From NCBI GenBank assembly GCA_034440635.1, contig JAOTON010001599.1, positions 1-64,000 on the forward strand: DNA of 64,000 bases, read 5' to 3'. The stretch comes from Lepas anatifera. Taxonomy: Eukaryota > Arthropoda > Thecostraca > Lepadidae. The notes beneath the pieces were generated by a model. The model saw only the letters and a list, made by a program, of their open reading frames with translations. It made no database searches and was not told where the DNA came from. Positions within the stretch are counted from its first letter, which is position 1; every line of letters starts with the position of its first letter. A program made the position numbers and the translations under genes. This document shows positions 58,032-64,000 of this stretch, piece after piece.

Positions 58032-58086
<55 letters not shown>
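58032..58086. repeat. (TA)n microsatellite
   Basis: TA run of about 27 units. Confidence 0.97.
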
Positions 58087-58088
<2 letters not shown>

Positions 58089-58880
58089 TTCCATACGATT
58101 TTAGAATTACTTCGTCTGCCAAGGGATGCAACTCTACTGAATTTGTAGATCGAGCTTCATCAACGCTTTGGTTTACATTTAGCCAAACTGATATGGTTAT
58201 ATAGGTAACTATAACGGAGACAAAATTGTATTGGTTTAAGCCTTAAATTGTCTTGGAATAATCACAAAACAAAGTTGGAGTTATTTTGATCCTATCATAA
58301 TCTTTATGGGTCCGTAATTAATAATAAAAAACAAAGAGCTATGGCCGAAAAACGCACAATCCGGAGATCGGCAGTGCTATTGCTATACGACCTTTTCGTT
58401 CAGGAGGTGCAAACAAGCAGCGTGGCTTCCTGTGAATCGACTAGACAGTACAATGACTTAGATTTGCGAAGCAGGCAGTGCTTAGAGTGTTGATGTTGGA
58501 ATATGCATCCATTTTTGATTTCAGGTTATTTCTAACATTTTTCTTCTTAACGGCCCTTTAAACTCAATGTGACCTTTGCGAAAAATACTACCAATATACG
58601 TGGAATAAGGTACCGCACGGACTGAGCCGGATACTCAACTTTACCAGGCCTGAGAAGACAGCAATCGTAGAAACAGCTTCTTGGGCCCCTATCCCTGTTC
58701 CGCGGGCCTAAACTTCACTCCACCACACTACGTATCGGGACCGGAAGTCAGGAAACGGCCACGGCTGCTACCTGGCACGCCTCTGGGAACGCGAAGCAGT
58801 GTGTCATGCGGGCCACTACGAAACCTGCCGCCGTCACGTCACGAAGGCGCTGCCGGCAGAGCGTGGAGAGACTGCTCCCA
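58087..58880. other. No gene seen
   Basis: AT-rich DNA, GC rising after 58680. No supported feature. Confidence 0.4.
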
Positions 58881-58885
58881 GTATG

Positions 58886-58911
58886 GCCTCTCTCTCTCGC
58901 TCTCTCTCTCT

Positions 58912-58965
<54 letters not shown>

Positions 58966-58966
58966 T
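58886..58966. repeat. (TC)n microsatellite
   Basis: CT/TC run with TTC interruptions. Confidence 0.97.
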
Positions 58967-59049
58967 ATTCTCTCAATTTTCCCAAAATGTGTTTTTCCTT
59001 AATTAAGCTTTCCATACTTGGCACATGGGCACTAGGCGAGTGGCCTTAA

Positions 59050-59680
59050 CTAGACGTGAATGCCTATGTCCACTACGATTTCCGACAATTACGCGACAGG
59101 CATAGCAGTCAGGCGGTGTCCGGCTCAGACCCTGTCTGCACTAGTAGTCAGAACTGCAGCAGCCTTGTACCGGCAGCACCTGATTCACCTCACGACGGGG
59201 CTGGTCCGTGCCGAAGTCACGGACAGGCTGCCTCTGCTATGTGGCTCTCTGCCACACCCCAGATCCAGTGCAAGGGGACATCGGCGGAGCATTGCCGTGG
59301 ATTTCGATCGGTTCACGAAGTGGATCCTGTAGCCGTCCCCAGATCAGCCCCCTGTTCCCGTGAAACCACCGCGGTGCTGCCGGTCCAGCTGGAGATTCAG
59401 CTGGGACCTGGCGACTGGCGCGGTGGCGGCGCTCAGCACCAGGCGGTCTGGCCCGCGCCTTCGTCAGCTCCGCCCGCGTCGGGCGCGCCCGCCTGTCGCT
59501 CACCCATCGTCGGTGATTACGGGTGGGCGAGCGGCCACCACCTCCCTCCCAGCCCCGGACGGCCTCTCGCTAGATCTGGCGCTTCTCTCTACCGCTCGGA
59601 CGTCCGCACTGGGCCGTCTCTGATCGACGGGGAGCTTCCAGGAGCACCGGCGTTGACAAGCGTTTGTTTAGTGTGATGTG
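59050..59680. other. GC-rich block with an unclassified 206-codon open frame
   Basis: The plus frame 59056-59676 is rich in S, P, G and A and has no recognisable domain. Competing frames are open on both strands over 59237-59623, so composition explains it well. I do not call a gene. Confidence 0.25.
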
Positions 59681-59689
59681 AGCCGCCTA

Positions 59690-60470
59690 TTTGAAACAGC
59701 GATTTGGCAAAACTGTGAAAAACCCAATGTAGGCTTTTGGTTCTTCGTATGTGTCACTACGCCTTACATACAGGAACGCATGGGTTAATTTATGGCATCA
59801 ATAAACCATCCATAATATTCTGTTGTTTGAATTTCCGTGATGATCTATTAGGTATCGGCAGGCGACGTCCTTCGAGGATATCGTATGACCACTATTAGTG
59901 ATACGGAAACGGATAGCTGGTCTGACGGAAAATCGGTCCCTGCGATGACAGCCTGCTGTTTTTGTAGATGGTTGGCAGACATGCACCATACACCAGGAAA
60001 GATCCCGTATCAGGATATGTTGAGGTCGAGTTTCCAGTCGATTCAGAAACACCGTCAGGACAGAGCAGAAATCCTGTCCCCTGTCGTAACTGGTCAATTC
60101 ATGCTGCACTTTGTACAATTCCGATTAGATAGACATGGAAACCCGTGTCCGAGAAAATGCTTCAACACTGCGGTGGCCATTTATCCTATTGGGGATCAGG
60201 AACTCCGGCATAAAATGATGCGTGCAAGGTTTTGTTTGTAGGGTGCTCTCTTGTTTATACGCATGGAGGGCATTTGGCGAGCATTTGGATCACGTGTACA
60301 CATTTCCAGTTCAAATACATATCGCATTGATCCTAAGAATGCATTTTTCTGAACAGAGAAGTTCCTTCCAAAGTTGTTCCAAAGTTGTTGGTAAGAACAA
60401 GATCCGTTCATTATGAGGTCCTTAAAAACCCCACCTTGAACAAAGAAAATATGAAAAAACCAGAAACATG
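59690..60470. other. No gene seen
   Basis: A 118-codon plus frame (59885-60241) overlaps a 106-codon minus frame; no domain known to me. Confidence 0.35.
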
Positions 60471-60477
60471 CATGCTT

Positions 60478-60525
60478 ACGTACCATACCGCTAGACAAGC
60501 ATGCTTGTCTAGCGGTACGGTACGT
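60478..60525. repeat. 48-bp palindrome without loop
   Basis: Arms of 24 bp centred on AAGCATGCTT (60497-60506) pair with one mismatch (60485/60518): ACGTACCATACCGCTAGACA against TGTCTAGCGGTACGGTACGT. Such loopless palindromes can extrude as cruciforms and are unstable in bacterial cloning. Confidence 0.95.
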
Positions 60526-60529
60526 TACT

Positions 60530-61360
60530 CAAGTGTAGATACTTCGGTTGCGAATTAGACTTTTAGGTTTTGTTGCTAAATTTCGTCATTCTACGTCAAT
60601 TTGTCAAGTTTGATATATTAATTTTTTACAAACATTGGGTACATTGTCTGAATCCTGATACCCATGGTAATTGTGAACAATAGTTCAAAATCATGAGCGG
60701 GAAGAATGGCCAGGCTAAGGGTTATTTCTTCCAGCGTTGATTCCTTTCTAAATCTGAAGCATTTTTATATGCTTTGCCGCTTGGAAATAATAGTATTCAA
60801 AACGTCCGAGGTGCAAGGTACAAAACAACATATTTGATTCTCCTGCAGAAAATACACATTTCACATGATGAGCTGTGTACATATTTGATTACAGGTTTAG
60901 CTTTCTAGACTTCTGAACACTGGCAGGAGAACTGTGGGGGGAAGGGGGTGGCACTGGGGCATGGTGCCCCCTTAAATAAGGAATTTTAACACTAACTATA
61001 TGGCGAAGACTGGAAATAAATATGTTTGGTTGACAAGTCCACGGTGCATCCCCCTTAAATTCTAACGTTCCGACCGTCACTGCCTGTGAAACAGTTGAAC
61101 ATTGGCAGTATCGTATTAGATGGAAGTTTGATATTGTCAAAGCAGCAAAATCTTTAATTGTCAACGCCATACTAAAAATAAAAGCAATATGTTTTCAGGG
61201 GTCTGCCAGATGGAAGATTCCTTTACTCTTTTAACTCTGAATTTTATAGCATGAGCTGGCTCAGCTTTCGCCCCCACATATATGTTTTTGCTGGTTTTAG
61301 CTCCACGGATTTCCCCGTCCATCCTGCTGGGTAGAACCAACTGCTTACCGTCCCTCCCTT
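60530..61360. other. No gene seen
   Basis: AT-rich DNA, no supported feature. Confidence 0.4.
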
Positions 61361-61364
61361 TCGG

Positions 61365-61510
61365 CGGCTGGCGGCACAAGCCTCCGTGAGGTGCGCCCGC
61401 GGGCTGCGTCGGCTCTTCTGCCGCAGGCGCGCCACTTTGGCTGTCGGCGGCGCCTGTAATTTAGCGGCCGCAGCCCTGGCTGGCCGGGTGGCCGCTGGTG
61501 GTGCCAAACG
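61365..61510. other. GC-rich block
   Basis: Short CpG-dense island between AT-rich flanks; open on both strands. Confidence 0.2.
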
Positions 61511-61779
61511 CTCTCCTTCCAGCGGGTACCGAGCGCAATATATAACACGTCTTTGTATGTCTGAACGAGTGACACTGCCCTAATATATTTCTAAGCAGAC
61601 TTTAGTCGTATCTACTCAATAAATAGTGTTTGTTTAAAAAAGTCAGTTAGACTATTTTATGCATCTAGAATTGAACCCCGCTACGATCGAACGTTTAGCT
61701 AAGCTAAGGCAAAAACTACCACATCCCATTTAAAATCGATACGTTGTCTAGCGGAAATAGTCGCGGTAAGTGCACGCGA

Positions 61780-61985
61780 CCGCAGTGTCAGCAGCTGCGT
61801 CACAGTCAGCCGCTATCGGCGTCAGCAGCTGTCGGTGTCAGCAGCTGCAATGGTCTGCCGCTCCCGACATCAGCAGCTGCCGGCATCACAGTCAGCCACT
61901 TTTGACGTCAGCAGCTGCGTCACAGTCAGCAGCTGTCGACGTCAGCAGCTGCGTCAGTCAGCCGCTGTCAACGTCAGCAGCTGCG
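61780..61985. repeat. GTCAGCAGCTG minisatellite
   Basis: GTCAGCAGCTGCGTCACAGTC and shorter GTCAGCAGCTG / GTCAGCCGCTGTC words repeat at 12-33 bp intervals, about 14 words. The core contains the CAGCTG E-box seen in the palindrome at 17037-17100. Confidence 0.85.
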
Positions 61986-61999
61986 AGTGTGGGTGGTGT

Positions 62000-62280
62000 G
62001 CGTGAGTGATGCAGCCGCAGCTGGGCGGGCAGTACCACTGGGGGCCCAGCGGCAGGTTCCGGTCTGCCAGCCGGAGCCGCGTGAAAGTGAAGGTCTCTGC
62101 AGACCGACAACCACTGCAGATCGAGGTCACCAGAGATGACGAGCCGGCGTGTAAGCCAGACTGCGGGTGTGACCAGAGCCGGCGTGAGAACGCCGCCCGC
62201 GGCCTCAGCCTTCGATACCCGGTCCTTAGCGCTGGCGCATCCAGCACTGCCGCTTCGGAGGGCCTGAGCCCAAATTGAAC
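62000..62280. other. GC-rich block
   Basis: Compositional only; open frames on both strands (62006-62278 plus, 61954-62247 minus) cancel each other as evidence. Confidence 0.2.
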
Positions 62281-63130
62281 GTGCTGTTTGTCCTACTCTG
62301 CGTTTGGGAAAACTTTCGTATAGTGCTGTGCATACTTTGGCAATTTGCTAATTGTGTTTATGGGTGAACCGTTTGATTCTTCAGTTTTTCAACCAAAGGC
62401 TGAAAAATGACACTTGTTTGGCCTTTAGCCGGTCATGGCCGCTTGGCCCCCACTGCATCCGCCAGTGGTCCTGGGCTCAATGAGGTTCTCAGGGAAGAGA
62501 AAAACTGCAACTTGTGCAAGGATATACCCGCTTGGTTGTCTTCCGTATGATTTGTGGATGAGTTAGCAGTTATTTTCAGCACCTACCTACACTCTTTACA
62601 AGCCAGCTCCCATGTATTCTGGAGTGCTTCGTGTTTGCATAACGTATTCGGATGAGCCGCCAAGGAATAGCTTGATTACTTAAATGAAGCTCTGTTGATA
62701 TTGTCGCTACTTACTACTTGCTGTAGAAACTCACCTGGAGTTTTCACAGTGGCATTTCCTTGGGCAGAAACACGATGGTACAGGCGCTGGCTTTTTCTGC
62801 TTCCCCGTCCGGTGGTCGTCAGTTTAGCGCGCCGGTTCAAGCAGCAGTTCCCCTGCGTCGCTGCGGTCGAAACGCGGTGCGGTCGCGGGAGGGTGAGAGT
62901 GGGGCCACTTGGGTTTCTGCTGTCGCCGCTCTGACATTGGGCTGGGAGTTCGGACCCTGGAGAGGTTCATTCTGGACAGACTCTATGGGCTGTCGAGCTA
63001 TGCAGTCATGGTCCGGAGCATCCGTGGGGGAATAATTGGTATAACAGCGACTTAAGAATGCTCTCACAGTTCCCGAGTCCAACTGGAGGGAGGTCACTGA
63101 CGTCTTCTTGGAACTCCTGGATTGAGTAGA
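62281..63130. other. No gene seen
   Basis: Mixed DNA with GC-rich patches around 62800-62950. No supported feature. Confidence 0.35.
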
Positions 63131-63135
63131 GGCTG

Positions 63136-63395
63136 GGATCGCTTGATATTTTTCAAAGTTATTTCAGGCTCGGCTTTTGGGATCGAAGCCTTACTCATGT
63201 CACCAAGGGACTTGTTAAGGAGACTCCGACCCCACCATCGGAACGAGCAATTCCTGCAATGGCAGGTTAGCTTAGAAGCCAAAGCTTTATGTTCCATGAA
63301 GCGCAGGGACGGCCTCCTGGCTCAGGTCACCCACCAACCAGTCATTTACCAGCCGGCTTACGTCGGGTAAATATTTAGGGCCGAAACGTTGCAGG
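63136..63395 (-). repeat. tRNA-derived SINE, head-truncated copy
   Basis: The minus strand matches the SINE body at 18190-18370 in order: GGTGACCTGAGCNNGGNGGCC, GTCCCTG, TTTGGCTTCTAA, ATTGCTCGTTC, GATGGTGGGGTCGGAGTCTCC and ACAAGTCCCTTG. The tRNA-like A and B boxes are absent. Divergence from the 18-kb copy is moderate. Confidence 0.75.
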
Positions 63396-63399
63396 GGAA

Positions 63400-64000
63400 A
63401 CGATCAGAGGTCTTCAGAGATTTTGGGACGGTAGCGATATTATATCTTATCAAATGGCTTAAAATGTCATATGATATGACGTTAGGTCATCTAGAACTGA
63501 CCTCGTCTGAACCCTAAAACAAACTTGAAGAGCACGCATTGATTTTTTTCTGCGCGGAAGATGCCAGCGCTAAGAAAATAAGTGATACACAAAAACCCGT
63601 GGATGTGCAGCAGTTGCTGTGAAGCGATGGAATTAGTACCTATGCTTCTCATGAACTGGGTCGCACTTTTCCGCGTCTGTGTCATTATGTGCTTTAAATA
63701 AGATCCCTATGTGAACTGTAGCAAACGGGAAAACTGTGAAATCCCGAGAAATTCCTTTACAGAGAGGGTCTGTAATTAACAGGGGGAGCGATATTTACTG
63801 GACAAGTGGGACATCCGAGTTTCGCTCGAATATTGTGGGTTACTATGCGCCCAGATCTGGCGGTGCCGCCTGGTTTCAGGGGTTCAACTGCACACCTGGG
63901 ACCGGGCTGTCAAGGGGGACCCGAGCTGGTTGAAAGGTGCATACACCGTCAGGGTTTAGGCGCAGTCATCCTCATATTTTCATCATACTGCTCTTTCTGG
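63400..64000. other. No gene seen
   Basis: A trace of TTAA-element-like sequence (GATATGACGTTAGGTCATCTAGAACTGACCT) lies near 63470-63505, too short to assign. Confidence 0.35.

Noticed and set aside
59056..59676. 206-codon open frame
   Set aside because: GC-rich region with open frames on both strands and no recognisable domain.
61665..61730. tRNA-like boxes on the minus strand (TAGCTTAGCTAA and GGGGTTCAATTC)
   Set aside because: The boxes are ~29 bases apart instead of ~44, and no cloverleaf forms.

Overview
This window looks like nuclear genomic DNA from a non-vertebrate animal, and I find no confidently recognisable protein-coding gene, rRNA or functional tRNA in it. The evidence for a metazoan genome is the repeat content: tRNA-headed SINEs, a Penelope-like inverted-repeat retroelement, hAT-like and TTAA-flanked MITE-type DNA transposons, long (TA)n and (TC)n microsatellites, and more than a dozen minisatellites. 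There are no operons, Shine-Dalgarno sites or long uninterrupted ORFs of a bacterial kind. A crustacean or other marine invertebrate is plausible, but the sequence alone does not fix the taxon. Most long open frames fall inside minisatellites, where every frame stays open, or in GC-rich patches, and I treat them as spurious.

Layout. 1-6.9 kb is a nest of TTAA-flanked transposons, some inserted into others, rich in the hexamer AGGTCA/TGACCT. 7-12.6 kb holds a (TA)n tract, a 36-bp minisatellite, a ~31-bp minisatellite, two strong hairpins and a dispersed repeat. 13.1-16.2 kb holds another TTAA element, a tRNA-like SINE relic, a GC-rich block with a 29-bp minisatellite, and a TTAA-element fragment. 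18-24 kb holds a full tRNA-derived SINE, a 1.5-kb TTAA element with a ~312-bp tandem dimer inside, two hAT-like MITEs, and a Penelope-like element with inverted terminal repeats and a 14-bp target duplication. 26-38.8 kb carries minisatellites (22, 19, 38/114, 37/42 and 11 bp) and SINE pieces. 38.9-43.9 kb has two nearly identical 0.92-kb TTAA elements. 46.7-51.6 kb has a hAT MITE, further TTAA elements and a foldback element. 52.8-63.4 kb has microsatellites, 10-bp and 49-bp minisatellites, a 48-bp palindrome, GC-rich blocks and a second copy of the SINE.

The main biological theme is a radiation of non-autonomous TTAA-target transposons. At least four end types are present. Several share an internal ~130-bp core while differing at their termini, and they carry dense arrays of AGGTCA, the nuclear-receptor half-site. 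Nesting is readable at base level: one element sits in a TTAA of another whose uninterrupted relative is also in the window, and one copy has inserted into an internal TTAA of a sibling copy. The TTAA target and CCC-type ends of one family fit the piggyBac superfamily, but no transposase is visible. A short coding-like stretch with one internal stop lies inside the largest composite element and may be a captured gene fragment.
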